A DNA stretch of 64,000 nt from JADJOY01 sp046331705 [NCBI: bacterium]. Lineage in GTDB: Bacteria > JADJOY01. The translations under genes were made by a program, and so were the position numbers. Positions 9,181-18,667 of this stretch are shown in pieces. Location: positions 1 to 64,000 of the forward strand of contig JAXLQJ010000009.1 in assembly GCA_046331705.1 (NCBI GenBank), in the 5' to 3' direction. The notes under the pieces are model-generated. The model did no database searches, was not told the origin of the DNA, and worked only from the letters and a program-made list of their open reading frames with translations. The first letter of the stretch is position 1, and each line of letters starts with the position of its first letter.

Positions 9181-11706
9181 CTACCCAGGCGCTTCTCGCG
9201 ACGGCAAGGACGGTGTGCCCGCGCGCGAGGCTGGTCGCGCGGTTGCGCGGACTCGCCCCGCCCAGCGCGCGCCCAAGCCGGCGAGCAGCGCCGACGCGAG
9301 GCTGAGCGCGAGCGATGGCCAGAGCCACGGCGGGCGATAGTGGAAATGCACCTCGTGCTCGCCAGCGGGCACGAAGAGCCCGAGCAGGGCGCCGTCGGCG
9401 CGCTCGATCGCCGCGGGAGCGCCGTCGATTCGCGCGCGCCAACCCGGATAGTCGCTCTCGGCGACCACCAAGAAGCCCGGCGCGCTTCCCCTCACGCGCA
9501 GCAGCAGATCGCCGTCGTCGCGAGCAAGCCACTCGACGCTGCGGGCGGCGGGCGCCGTGTCCAGCGCAGGCGCGCTGCCGGCGCCGCGCGCGCGCGCGAC
9601 GAGCACGACGTCGTGGCGCGGATCGAAGTCGTCCGCTGCCAGCCGATCCCACACGTCTTCCGGGCGGGCGACGTAGACGACGCGGTCGAGCACCTGCGCG
9701 CGCGGCACCGCGCGCGGGTTCTCGAAGAGCGTCAGCCTGTCGTTACGGGCCACGGGCACGAGGGCCTCGTATCCCAGCGCGTCGGGCGCGATCCGCAGCG
9801 CGCCGGGATCCGCCACGGACACCGCCTCGGGTGGTGCGAGGAGCCAGCGCACGTTGAGCAGGTCCAGCATCCGCCGATCGCGCGGGAAGCCCTGCGCGAA
9901 GATCATTCCTTGGTTCGCGAGCCGGTTGGTGGTCTCGAGCCCGTAGCTGCCCCACTGCAGCGCGTCGAGCCCAGCGAGGCTGCCAGCGTGCATGAAGCTC
10001 TGGGCGTACTGATCGATGCCTGCGTAGTGCTCGCGAACGCGTTCCGGCGCCGGCGTGGCGAGCGGCGCGAGAGTCGTGGCGTAGCGCGACGGCTCGCGAT
10101 CGGAGCGCATGGCGGTGATCAGCTCGCCGGGCGCCGCCAGCGCGTCGGGAGCGACGTGGAAGAGAAACCGTCGTTCGAACGCACCCGCGTCGACGAAGAC
10201 CAGCATCAGCAACAGCGCGGCGCGCCAGCGCGCCCCCAGCCTTGGCAGCACCGCGAGCGACATCGCCACGCCGAGCCCCGCGACCAACCCACGCGCGAGC
10301 GCCGCCTGGCTGTGCGCGAACGCGGTGCCGATCCACGTCTCCATCGGCTGAGCCTGCGCCGCCACCGCGCGCATCGGGTCCGCCTGCGCCGCGTCGAAGA
10401 TCGCCCGCCAGCCAACGGGAAAGGCGTCGTCGCTGCCGATCGTCGTGCACGCGGCGATCGCGCACGCGACGCCCACCAGTCCCCATGCGGCGCGCCGCGC
10501 CGTGCGCCACGCGGCCGCGTCGCGCTCGGCCTCGATCAGCTCCGCGACCCCGAGCGCAGCGGCGCCGGCGAAAGCGAGCGCCGCGAGCCCGAGCCAGCGG
10601 GCCGGGAAATGAAACGCGGCGACGCCGGGCAGCAGACGCCACGCGCGCGCCAGCCCGGCCAGGTGCTCGCCGAGCGCCAGCGCCACGGCGCCGAGCGCCA
10701 CCGCGCCGAGCGCGCGTGCCGGCGCGCGCCGCGACCCGCTCAGCCCGACGGGCACCGCGACCAGCACCGCCCAACCGAGGTACGGGTTGAGAAACGACTG
10801 CAGGAAATGGCCCCAGTAGTACGCCGTCGCTTCATCGCCGAAGAAGCCGGGGAAGAGCGCGGCGACCAGCTGGCGGGGCGGCAGCGCGCCGAGCGAAGCC
10901 AGCGCCGACGGCAGCTCGCCCGCGCCGCCGACGTGCCGCCGATACTCGAGCCAGGAAGCCACCTGCGGCGCGGCGATGCCCACACCGACGACGACCATCA
11001 CGCCGAAGCGGCTCGCCAGCGTCATCCACGGCAGCCCCGAGCGCGCCTGTCCGCGCCGGATCGCCAGGTACGCCGACGACGCGAGCAGCGCCTGCGCCGT
11101 GGCGAAAGGCTGGCCCGCGAGCACCGAAAGCCCCACGACCGCGGCCCCGCCGAACGCGGCTCGCCAGCGCGCACGGGTGACGATGGCTTCCGTCGCGAGC
11201 CACAGCCAGGGAATCCAGGCCCACGCGAACGTTTGCGCGCGCCCGCCGAGGAGCACCGAGCCGACCACCGGCCCGGCAACGAGCGCTGCGCTGCCCGCGA
11301 AGAGCTGGGCTCCGCGTGCGGCGCCCAAGCGGCGCACCAGCGCCGCCGCGCCGAGCGCCAAGAGCCACAGATGGGCCACCAGCACGACGTCCATCGCCTG
11401 ACCGTGCGCGAGCCAGAGGTGCGGGAACGCCAGGGGATAGAAGACTCCCGTCGTGCCCTGCGCCGGAAACGGAAACCCGGCACCCACGTGGCCGTTCCAC
11501 AGTGCCGATCGCAAGGCGGCGTAGCGCTCCCACACCCACGACTCCCAGAAGTAGTGCTCGCCGACGGTGTCCCAGCCGAACACCATCCCGCCCGGCCGAA
11601 GCGCCGGCGCCAGGAACGCGACCACGATCCCCAGCAAGAGCGTCGCCGTCACCGCGAACGAGCCGCGGGGTGTGGCGGGCGCGGGGGTTTCGCCGCGCGC
11701 GCTCAC
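9181..11706 (-). CDS. YfhO-like polytopic membrane protein
   Basis: An 841-residue protein with about a dozen hydrophobic helices followed by a soluble C-terminal part that ends with VHFHYRPPW and a last helix. The first extracytoplasmic loop carries FGWDTVGEH, the acidic position where GT-C enzymes bind the lipid-phosphate donor. The segment GQPFATAQALLASSAYLAI and the C-terminal beta domain agree with the YfhO family and with the paralogues at 2-2095 and 13794-16196. GTG at 11706 overlaps the stop of the upstream membrane gene (GTGA), indicating translational coupling. Inferred role: transfer of a sugar from a lipid carrier on the periplasmic side. Confidence 0.75.
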   Translation of the reverse strand: MSARGETPAPATPRGSFAVTATLLLGIVVAFLAPALRPGGMVFGWDTVGEHYFWESWVWERYAALRSALWNGHVGAGFPFPAQGTTGVFYPLAFPHLWLAHGQAMDVVLVAHLWLLALGAAALVRRLGAARGAQLFAGSAALVAGPVVGSVLLGGRAQTFAWAWIPWLWLATEAIVTRARWRAAFGGAAVVGLSVLAGQPFATAQALLASSAYLAIRRGQARSGLPWMTLASRFGVMVVVGVGIAAPQVASWLEYRRHVGGAGELPSALASLGALPPRQLVAALFPGFFGDEATAYYWGHFLQSFLNPYLGWAVLVAVPVGLSGSRRAPARALGAVALGAVALALGEHLAGLARAWRLLPGVAAFHFPARWLGLAALAFAGAAALGVAELIEAERDAAAWRTARRAAWGLVGVACAIAACTTIGSDDAFPVGWRAIFDAAQADPMRAVAAQAQPMETWIGTAFAHSQAALARGLVAGLGVAMSLAVLPRLGARWRAALLLMLVFVDAGAFERRFLFHVAPDALAAPGELITAMRSDREPSRYATTLAPLATPAPERVREHYAGIDQYAQSFMHAGSLAGLDALQWGSYGLETTNRLANQGMIFAQGFPRDRRMLDLLNVRWLLAPPEAVSVADPGALRIAPDALGYEALVPVARNDRLTLFENPRAVPRAQVLDRVVYVARPEDVWDRLAADDFDPRHDVVLVARARGAGSAPALDTAPAARSVEWLARDDGDLLLRVRGSAPGFLVVAESDYPGWRARIDGAPAAIERADGALLGLFVPAGEHEVHFHYRPPWLWPSLALSLASALLAGLGARWAGRVRATARPASRAGTPSLPSREAPG

Positions 11707-13604
11707 GGAGCGAGCCTGAGCTCGAGCGCGCGCGGCGGCGCGACGACGCGCACGAACGGCACCGGATCGTCGCCGATCCAAACGGGCTCCACGGTGCCGC
11801 TCGGAACGGCAACCATTCCGTCCGCCCAGTGGTAGCGCAGCACGATCTGGCCATCCGCAGGCTCGACATCGGCGAGCTCGAGCGCGCCCCAGCGGGCGTT
11901 CACACGCCCGCGTCCCTCTTCGAAGCTCGAGGCTTCGCGCGCCACCTCGTAGAGCCGGAAGCGGCCGCGCTCGCCCACCGGCTTCACGTAGGGCACCAGC
12001 GCATCCAAGGCGGCGCGGCTCTCGCCGTGCCAGGCGGCGATCGCGGTGACGTCGTAGAGCTCGAGATCCCGCCGCAGCCGCTCCGGCGAGAGCTCCGCCA
12101 AGCGGGCGCCGAAGGCCTCGCCGGCGGTGAAGCTCGCGAAGCGATGACGAAGGCGGATCCAGGGTGTGGGTCCACCGATCAGCTCCCGCTCGGTCTCGAG
12201 GGCGAGCGGCCCGAGCGCGTAGCTTCCGTCGTACGGGCCCGGATCGTCGCTGCCGATCCACGCATCCTCGACCATGAGCCGGCCGCGCGGCGGCGCTTCG
12301 TTCCGGATCCAGTCGGCGAGCAGCGTGATGCTCGGTGGCGGCACGTCGCTCGGGCGCGCGCGCGCCACGAACCAGGCATAGCTCGGCAGCTCGGCGAGCC
12401 CGACCACGCCCGCCACCACCGCGATCGCCACCAGCCGGCGATGGCGCCGCGGAGCGCATGCGATCGCATCAGCGAGGCTCGCGAGCGCCACCGTGGCGGG
12501 GACCACCCAGAGCAGACGATACGCGAGCACGTAGCGAAACGGCTCGAACGCCGCGATGCCCGCGATCCACGAGCCGTAGAAAGCGATCCCCCCACACCAC
12601 GCGATGCTCGCCGCCAGGACCCGCGCGAGGCGCGGCTCACGCCAGCGCGCGAAGCCCAAGACGCCCGCGACGAGCACCGTGTCGCGGGCGAGCCAGCTGC
12701 CCCACAGCCGGCGTCCCAGCGCGGCGCCGGCGTCGAAGCCGTCGAAGCCCGCCACCGGCGTCAGGACCTCGCGCAACGGTCGGAGCAGGTCGTGCTGCAA
12801 CCAGAGCGGCCAGGGCACGGCGCTTCGCCAGTGGGCGAAGCGCAGCATCGGGCCGATCCACCACCCGTTCACCAGCAACGTCGCCGCGACGCCGCCGACC
12901 ACCAGCGCCAGCGCACGGCGCGGCGCGCCGCTGCCGAACGCGAGCAACGTCACGGCGATCGGCACCGGCAACAGCAAGACCGCGCCCTTGTGCACGAGCG
13001 TCGCGACCGCGCTCGCCACCACGAAGCCCACCGCGCCGCGCCTCCGGCCACGCGCCAGATACGCGTAGGCACCGGCGAGCGCGGCGAGGAGCCAGACGCT
13101 GACGTAACCGCCCACGATCGGGCCGGCCGCGCGAAAGAGCTCGAGCTCGGAGGTCGCGAGCAAGCCGACCGCCACCCAGGTGCCGAGCAGCGCTGCGCGG
13201 CGCGGAAAGCCGAAGCCGCGCAGCGACGCTCCCACGACGAGCGGAATCGACGCCCAGCAGCCGATCACGCCGAAGCGCACCCACTGCCCCGCCGTCACCG
13301 CCGGAAAGAGCGCGGCGGCGTACACGTGGGAGACGAGGTTGTGCTCCAGGAACGCGAACGGATAACCGGCGGCGAAGTGCGGCTCGTAGCCCCACGATCG
13401 GCCCGTGGTGGCGTGAATACGCCGTCCCGCCTCGACGAGCTCGGCGGAGATCGCGTGCTCCATCGTCCAGCTCGTGGCCGGCGAGGTCAGGTGATCGGCG
13501 TACGGCAGCGCGGCGCGCGCTCCCAGGAGCACGGCCAGGAACGCGAGGTGGGCGACCCACGCAGCGGGACCGATCGGTGCGGCGGCGGATGGGGCGCGTT
13601 CCAT
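11703..13604 (-). CDS. Large polytopic membrane protein, GT-C-like
   Basis: A 633-residue protein with many hydrophobic helices and a soluble tail of about 150 residues. An acidic first loop (ALPYADHLTSPATS, then EHAISAELVEAG) and the segment GYEPHFAAGYPFAFLEHNL resemble GT-C-type membrane glycosyltransferases, but the family cannot be named with confidence. ATG 13604 is chosen because the hydrophobic region begins shortly after; the frame is open further upstream. It overlaps the following YfhO-like gene by 4 nt, so both are made together. The divergent YfhO-like gene starts 189 bp away. Confidence 0.65.
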   Translation of the reverse strand: MERAPSAAAPIGPAAWVAHLAFLAVLLGARAALPYADHLTSPATSWTMEHAISAELVEAGRRIHATTGRSWGYEPHFAAGYPFAFLEHNLVSHVYAAALFPAVTAGQWVRFGVIGCWASIPLVVGASLRGFGFPRRAALLGTWVAVGLLATSELELFRAAGPIVGGYVSVWLLAALAGAYAYLARGRRRGAVGFVVASAVATLVHKGAVLLLPVPIAVTLLAFGSGAPRRALALVVGGVAATLLVNGWWIGPMLRFAHWRSAVPWPLWLQHDLLRPLREVLTPVAGFDGFDAGAALGRRLWGSWLARDTVLVAGVLGFARWREPRLARVLAASIAWCGGIAFYGSWIAGIAAFEPFRYVLAYRLLWVVPATVALASLADAIACAPRRHRRLVAIAVVAGVVGLAELPSYAWFVARARPSDVPPPSITLLADWIRNEAPPRGRLMVEDAWIGSDDPGPYDGSYALGPLALETERELIGGPTPWIRLRHRFASFTAGEAFGARLAELSPERLRRDLELYDVTAIAAWHGESRAALDALVPYVKPVGERGRFRLYEVAREASSFEEGRGRVNARWGALELADVEPADGQIVLRYHWADGMVAVPSGTVEPVWIGDDPVPFVRVVAPPRALELRLAP

Positions 13605-13793
13605 GACGAGGTGTCGCCGCCCGGCCTCGCGAGGCGGCGCGCGCGGGTCACGGTAGGAAACGGGCAGCGCTCGCGGCAAGTCGGCGGCGCAGTCGGCGAC
13701 ACGCGTTGCGCGTGCGTTCGCGCCCCGGATCACGATAAGAAGCACTCGCGGTGAAGCCACCGGCCAACTCGATCGCTCTCGTTCCCGACTCGC

Positions 13794-16196
13794 GTGTCGC
13801 GCTCCTCGCCCGTGTCCGCACCCGTCCGCGTCGCGGCCGCGCTCGCGCCCGTGCTGCTGCCAGCGCTGCTGCTCGGCCCCGCGCTGGTTCGCGGTGAGCT
13901 GATCTACGGATTCGACACGCTGGGCGAGCTCTACCCCTGGTGGAGCTGGGCCTGGAAAGAGATGGCGCGAGGTGTTTGGCCCCACTGGAACCCGTACGTG
14001 ATGTGTGGCTTGCCCTTTCACGGCCTCGCGGTGGTCTCGCTCGCCTACCCGCTGTCGCTCGCGAACCTCGTGCTCGACGTGCCGCGTGCGATCACCCTGT
14101 GGTGGCTCGTGCACTCGGCTCTCGCCGGCGGCTTCACGCAACGCTTCGCTCGGGCACTCGGCGCTTCGCCCGCGGCCGCCGCGCTCGCAGGCGTCACCTA
14201 CGGCGCCTCCGAGGCGCTGATGAGCCGCATCGCCGCAGGCGAGCTACCGCAGCTCGCGGTCGTGACCTGGGTGCCGGCGCTGCTGTGGATCATCGAGTCG
14301 GGGATCGCCAGCGGCAGCGCGCTCACCTTGCTTTCCGCCGCGGCGCCCATCGCGCTCATGCTGCTCGCCGGACACCTCCAGTACGTGGCCTATGGCTCGC
14401 TCGTGGCGGCGACGTACGCGGTGGCGCGACTCGCTGCCGATCGCGCGCGGCGACGGCAGCGTGCATCGTGGCTCGCCCTGGCGGGAGCCTGGATGCTCGG
14501 GCTCGCGCTGGCGGCGCACCAAGTGCTACCGACGCTCGATGCCATCTCCGAATCGCACCGAGCGTGGGGGCTGGCGCGACGCGAGGACCCCGGGATCCTG
14601 CTCACGCCGCGCAGCCTCAGCCGCCTGCTGGTCCCGGATCTCCTCGGCAACGAATACCGCGGCGGCTACGTGGGCGACACGGTGGGCGGCCAGGTGCCGC
14701 TCTACGTCGGCATCCTCCCCCTGGTGCTCGCGGGCTGCGCGATCGCGCTGCGGGCCCGGCATGCGTCACGGCTCGCGCTGATCGCGCTGGCCAGTCTCGT
14801 CTTCGCGTTCGGATCGCGGCTGCCGCTCGCGCCGGCGCTCGAGTGGCTGGTGCCGCCGCTACGGGGGTTTCGCATCCCGAGCCGGATGCTGGTCATCGGT
14901 GCGCTGCCGCTCGCTGTGCTCGCGGGGCTCGGGCTCGACGCGATCCGGTGCGTGGGTGCGCTCGCCGCTCCACGCCGGGCTGCGCTGGGCGCGCTCGCCG
15001 GGCTCGGCCTCGTCACCGCCGCGCTGCTCGCGCTGATCGCGGCGAGCGAGCCCTGGGCGACACGCGTGTGGCGCGCGTGGGTTCCCGACGTGGGTCTCCA
15101 CCGCTCGCCCGAGGCCTTGGCCGCGGCCCTCGCGGTGGCGCGCGCGGGCTGCCTGCGCGCGGGCCTGCTCGTGATCGTGAGCGGAGCGTGCGTGGTGTGG
15201 TTGGGGCGCGCGCGCGCGGGTGCCAGCAGGCGCGCCGCGACGTTGGCGGCGCTCACGCTCACCGCCATCGACCTCGGCGTCGGCGCACGCGACTGGATTC
15301 GGCCGCTGCCGCCGGAGCTCGGCCGCATGGCCACGGCGATCGATCCGCTGATCGGTGCCGCGGGGGAGCCATCGGATCCCGCGGGTGCTCGGGTGCTGGC
15401 GCGCGTCGCGCATCGCAGCGAACCGATTCCGGAGACGTTCCTGACGAGCTACGGGATCGGCGACGAGTCGGGAGAGATCGTGCCCAACTGGCTCGCGGCT
15501 CGCGACCTGCGCACCGTGACCGGCGAGATCGGGCTGATCCCCGCACGGACGGTGCTCTTCACCGGCAACGCCGGACGCTATCGGATCGCCGGCGTGGAGC
15601 ACGAAGCGCGGCTCGACCTGCTGGGTGTGACACGCGTCGTCACCGATCCTGAACCGGGTTCGATCGCCGTCGCGCGGCGCCAGCGCGCGCTGCCCCTCGT
15701 GGCGCTCGCTTCGCGCGTGCGACGCGTCGCGAGCGCGGACGCGGCGCTCGCGCAGCTCGATGCGGCCCCGGGAGGATCGATCGATCCGCGCCAGGAGGCG
15801 CTGGTCGAGAGCGGAGCGCCGCTCGGCGACCTCGAGCGCGCCGAGCTCTCGGCGGTGCCAGGCACCGCCGCCGTGGGCACCGCCGCCGTGCTGACGCTCG
15901 ATACGCAGCAGCTCACCGTCGCCGTGGATGCCGCGCGCCCCGCGCTGCTCGTGGTCCTCGATCCCTACGATCCACGCTGGCGAGCGACGGTCGACGGTGC
16001 GACGACGCCGATCCTCCCGACCCAGCTCATGTTCCGCGGCGTGCCGGTGCCCGCCGGGCACCACCTGGTGCGCATGCGCTACGTGCCGCGTCCGTTTCAG
16101 CTGGGCGTCGCGCTCACGTCGACCGCGGCGGCGACGACGTTGCTCGCGGGCGCGCTGCGAAGGCGTTTCGAGCGAGGATCGCGAGTGCCATCATGA
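13794..16196 (+). CDS. YfhO-like polytopic membrane protein
   Basis: An 800-residue protein starting at GTG 13794. The first loop has GFDTLGELYPWWSWAWKEM, the acidic signature shared with the copy at 9181-11706. The segment LLAGHLQYVAYGSLVAATY parallels GHVQYAYQALVG in the copy at the window start, and the C-terminus again has a beta domain (PILPTQLMFRGVPVPAG, VRMRYVPRP) and a final helix. All of this fits the YfhO family; enzymatic activity is inferred only. Its last 83 bases overlap the 3' end of the convergent gene at 16114-16983. A 15-bp tandem repeat (15861-15890) duplicates the pentapeptide GTAAV. Confidence 0.75.
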   Translation: MSRSSPVSAPVRVAAALAPVLLPALLLGPALVRGELIYGFDTLGELYPWWSWAWKEMARGVWPHWNPYVMCGLPFHGLAVVSLAYPLSLANLVLDVPRAITLWWLVHSALAGGFTQRFARALGASPAAAALAGVTYGASEALMSRIAAGELPQLAVVTWVPALLWIIESGIASGSALTLLSAAAPIALMLLAGHLQYVAYGSLVAATYAVARLAADRARRRQRASWLALAGAWMLGLALAAHQVLPTLDAISESHRAWGLARREDPGILLTPRSLSRLLVPDLLGNEYRGGYVGDTVGGQVPLYVGILPLVLAGCAIALRARHASRLALIALASLVFAFGSRLPLAPALEWLVPPLRGFRIPSRMLVIGALPLAVLAGLGLDAIRCVGALAAPRRAALGALAGLGLVTAALLALIAASEPWATRVWRAWVPDVGLHRSPEALAAALAVARAGCLRAGLLVIVSGACVVWLGRARAGASRRAATLAALTLTAIDLGVGARDWIRPLPPELGRMATAIDPLIGAAGEPSDPAGARVLARVAHRSEPIPETFLTSYGIGDESGEIVPNWLAARDLRTVTGEIGLIPARTVLFTGNAGRYRIAGVEHEARLDLLGVTRVVTDPEPGSIAVARRQRALPLVALASRVRRVASADAALAQLDAAPGGSIDPRQEALVESGAPLGDLERAELSAVPGTAAVGTAAVLTLDTQQLTVAVDAARPALLVVLDPYDPRWRATVDGATTPILPTQLMFRGVPVPAGHHLVRMRYVPRPFQLGVALTSTAAATTLLAGALRRRFERGSRVPS
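15861..15890 (+). repeat. 15-bp perfect tandem duplication inside a coding region
   Basis: The unit ggcaccgccgccgtg occurs twice in direct succession. It keeps the reading frame and encodes GTAAV twice in the soluble C-terminal part of the YfhO-like protein. It is probably a slippage product. Confidence 0.8.
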
Positions 16197-16983
16197 GGCC
16201 CGCCATCCACGGCACCGACGCCTTGCCGGCGCCGAGGAACGCGCCAGCGTCGCTCGTCAGCACCGCACGTCCCGCGGCGTGCGCCGCGAGCGCCAGCCCC
16301 GCGAGCACGCCGAGCGCCGTCCAGATCGTGCCGCGGGCCGGGCGCAGTCGCTGAGCGATCGCCGCGGCGAGCGGCGCGGCACCCACCACGGCGAGCTTCC
16401 GCCACGCGGCGGCCTCGCCGCCGCCGACGGCCCACGCCGTGAGGCCGATCAGCGACGCGACCTCGATCGCGTGGGGAATCAAGCGCTCCACGAGATCTCG
16501 CCGCGAGGTGTGCTTGCCCGCGGGCCGATCGCGCTCGTCGGGGAAGAGCCGCGGGAACGTGATGCGCGTATCCACCAGCCAGCACGCGGTGGTGGTGATC
16601 GCGATCGCCACCGCCAGCGCCAGAAGCTCGACCAGCGCCGCGCTCTCGCGCGCGGGGTCGAGCGCGCCGAGCGTGGCGCCGTGGCGAACGGCGTCCGGCG
16701 GAAGCCACGACGCCAGCACCCACGACAGACCGAGCGCCGCGAGCGGCAGTCCGGGCACGTGATTGCCGGCGATCGCCGGCGCGCTCACACCCGCGACCAG
16801 CGCGCCCAGCCACAGCCCCGCGACGTCGCGAACGGCGAGCGCCAGGTCGTCGCCGAGGAACGAGTCCCACGGCCGCGCCGCGTCGCCACGCACGATGCTG
16901 GTCGCCAGGCCTGCCGCGGCGGCGGCGAGGACGAGCGCGGCGACACGTCGCGTGCGTCGAGGCGCGGGAACGGAGACGGTCAT
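16114..16983 (-). CDS. Polytopic membrane protein, unknown function
   Basis: A 289-residue protein with about seven hydrophobic helices and a short Arg/Ser-rich tail. No family or catalytic motif is recognised. The start ATG at 16983 opens the divergent gap to the SEC-C gene (16984-17165). The 3' end overlaps the convergent YfhO-like gene by 83 bp (16114-16196), which is long for two real genes and would make antisense pairing of the two transcripts possible. The hydrophobic pattern is consistent throughout, so I consider it a real gene rather than a shadow frame. Confidence 0.6.
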   Translation of the reverse strand: MTVSVPAPRRTRRVAALVLAAAAAGLATSIVRGDAARPWDSFLGDDLALAVRDVAGLWLGALVAGVSAPAIAGNHVPGLPLAALGLSWVLASWLPPDAVRHGATLGALDPARESAALVELLALAVAIAITTTACWLVDTRITFPRLFPDERDRPAGKHTSRRDLVERLIPHAIEVASLIGLTAWAVGGGEAAAWRKLAVVGAAPLAAAIAQRLRPARGTIWTALGVLAGLALAAHAAGRAVLTSDAGAFLGAGKASVPWMAGLMMALAILARNAFAARPRATSSPPRST

Positions 16984-17165
16984 TCGGTGGCGCCGACGAG
17001 CGGTGCTCGGCTGCGAGTGCCGCGCAGCATGAAGGCTGTCTCGCAGCCGCGCAACTCGAGGTAGGCCCGCCGCCGCCCCGGGCGCCCCTTTCTTCCGGTC
17101 GGTGCCATCGCTAGCTTGCGGCGACTCGCGGGCCCATCGACCGGGACCGGAGCACGAGGAGCGAG

Positions 17166-18584
17166 ATGAACGCCGTCAGCGTGGGACGAAACGACCCCTG
17201 CCCGTGCGGGTCGGGAAAGAAGTACAAGAAGTGCTGCCTCGCCCGGGACGAGGAAACGCGCCGCGAAGCCGAGCGCGAGCACCAGCACCACCACGTCTGC
17301 GACGATCCGAGCCACGATCACGGAGATCCCGGTGACGACGGCGGGCACGATCACGCGCACCATCACGATCATCACCACGACCATCACCACGATCACGAGC
17401 ACTGCGATCACGACCACTCGCACGACGACGAGCTCGAGACCGACGAGGAGTCCGAGCCCGACCCGATCTGGGATGCGCTCGACGATCAGCCCCTCGACCG
17501 CCGCGTCGAGCTCGTCCTCGAGCGCCTGCGCGAATCGCCGCCGATCGATCCCGACCAAGGACTCGAGCTGCTCCAGGACATCGGCATCGAGCTGCTGCAA
17601 GCCGGGCGCGGCGCCGACCTCGAGCGTCTCCTCGACGAGGCGGCGGCGCACCAATCCGACCTGGCGCGCGAGATGGGTACCTTCGATCGCACGCTGCGCG
17701 CGTGGATCTCGCTCGCGCGCGACGACGACGCACCGCTGCTCGACGCCGCCGCGCACGCCAACGAGGATCCCGACGAGCTCCTGCGGCTTCTCGACGCGTT
17801 CCGCTACCACGGCCGTCTCGCCGCCGTCGAGCGGGCCTCGGTGATCGCCCTGGCCCACGAGGAACAGGCCGACGACGAGTCCGCGCTGGTCCTCGAGCTG
17901 CGCGAGATCGCGGCCCAGGCCGCGATCGCGGCGGCCCTCGATGCCGACCCCGATCTCGATCCCAACGGCCCCGACCTGGCGGCGCGCCTGGGACAGTTCG
18001 GGCCGGTGGACACTGGATTTCTCGCGGAGCTGATCCAGCGCCGCACCGGTCGCGGCATCGCGCCGCTCACGCTCGCCGAGCTGCTCGCCGTCACCACCGT
18101 GGACGAGGCCGAGCAGGCCACCTTCCTGCTCTCCCTCGAGCTCTGCGGCCAGCTCGTCCGCACCCACGGCTGGTCGCGCGCCCGCGCCGAGATGGCGCGC
18201 GCCGAGGTCACGAGCTACCTCACCGAGCGCATGCTCGAGCTCGCGGGTCCGCGCGGGCGCGGCGCCAAGCAGGCGCTGCGCGGCGTCCCGAAGCGCGCGG
18301 GCTACCTGATCCCGGACGCGCGCAGCTCGGCGGCGTACCTCGAGGTGACCGCGGATCCCGTCGTCGGGTCGCTCCACCGCTCGGTGGCTTTGCTGATGGC
18401 GCTCCCTGCGTGGCTCGAGCTGCTGGTGAGCAACTCCGTGCTGCCTGCCGAGGAAGCGAGCGCGCTCGCGACGGGGATCCGCGACGCCGCCCGTCACCTG
18501 GTCGAGGAATACACGGCGTATTGCGAGGATCCGCGGGTGATCGCGGATTTCGAGGCCGCGGTCGCCGCTTCGGCGCGGGCCTGA
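17166..18584 (+). CDS. SEC-C zinc-motif protein with histidine-rich metal-binding stretch
   Basis: A 472-residue protein. Residues 11-24 are a complete SEC-C zinc-binding motif ([14 protein letters not shown]), unusually at the N-terminus rather than the C-terminus as in SecA. Residues 39-87 contain 22 histidines mixed with Asp, Glu and two Cys, followed by an acidic stretch to about residue 100. The remaining 370 residues are a soluble, helix-rich domain with many Leu, Asp and Glu that I do not recognise. The SD GAGGAG (17156-17161) lies four bases before the ATG. The His-rich part suggests binding of Zn, Ni, Co or Cu; whether it stores metal, delivers it or acts in protein quality control is unknown. 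A radical SAM gene follows 83 bp downstream. Confidence 0.8.
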   Translation: MNAVSVGRNDPCPCGSGKKYKKCCLARDEETRREAEREHQHHHVCDDPSHDHGDPGDDGGHDHAHHHDHHHDHHHDHEHCDHDHSHDDELETDEESEPDPIWDALDDQPLDRRVELVLERLRESPPIDPDQGLELLQDIGIELLQAGRGADLERLLDEAAAHQSDLAREMGTFDRTLRAWISLARDDDAPLLDAAAHANEDPDELLRLLDAFRYHGRLAAVERASVIALAHEEQADDESALVLELREIAAQAAIAAALDADPDLDPNGPDLAARLGQFGPVDTGFLAELIQRRTGRGIAPLTLAELLAVTTVDEAEQATFLLSLELCGQLVRTHGWSRARAEMARAEVTSYLTERMLELAGPRGRGAKQALRGVPKRAGYLIPDARSSAAYLEVTADPVVGSLHRSVALLMALPAWLELLVSNSVLPAEEASALATGIRDAARHLVEEYTAYCEDPRVIADFEAAVAASARA

Positions 18585-18667
18585 GCCCATCGTTTGCGCG
18601 GCCGCGCGCCGTTCTTCGATACTGGCGCTCGCCCCGCCCGCCGCGAATCGCCCGAGCCACGAGCCTC

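Noticed and set aside
8998-11835. Very long rightward frame opposite the YfhO-like gene
   Set aside because: Its product is an Arg/His/Gln-rich low-complexity chain typical of antisense frames in GC-rich genes.
11707-12459. N-terminal extension of the YfhO-like gene ending at 9181
   Set aside because: It is an Arg/Ala-rich shadow of the gene at 11703-13604; the GTGA overlap gives the start at 11706.
17280-17430. CAC/CAT-rich run as a simple DNA repeat or CRISPR-like array
   Set aside because: Units are irregular and in frame; the pattern is explained by the His/Asp-rich protein segment.
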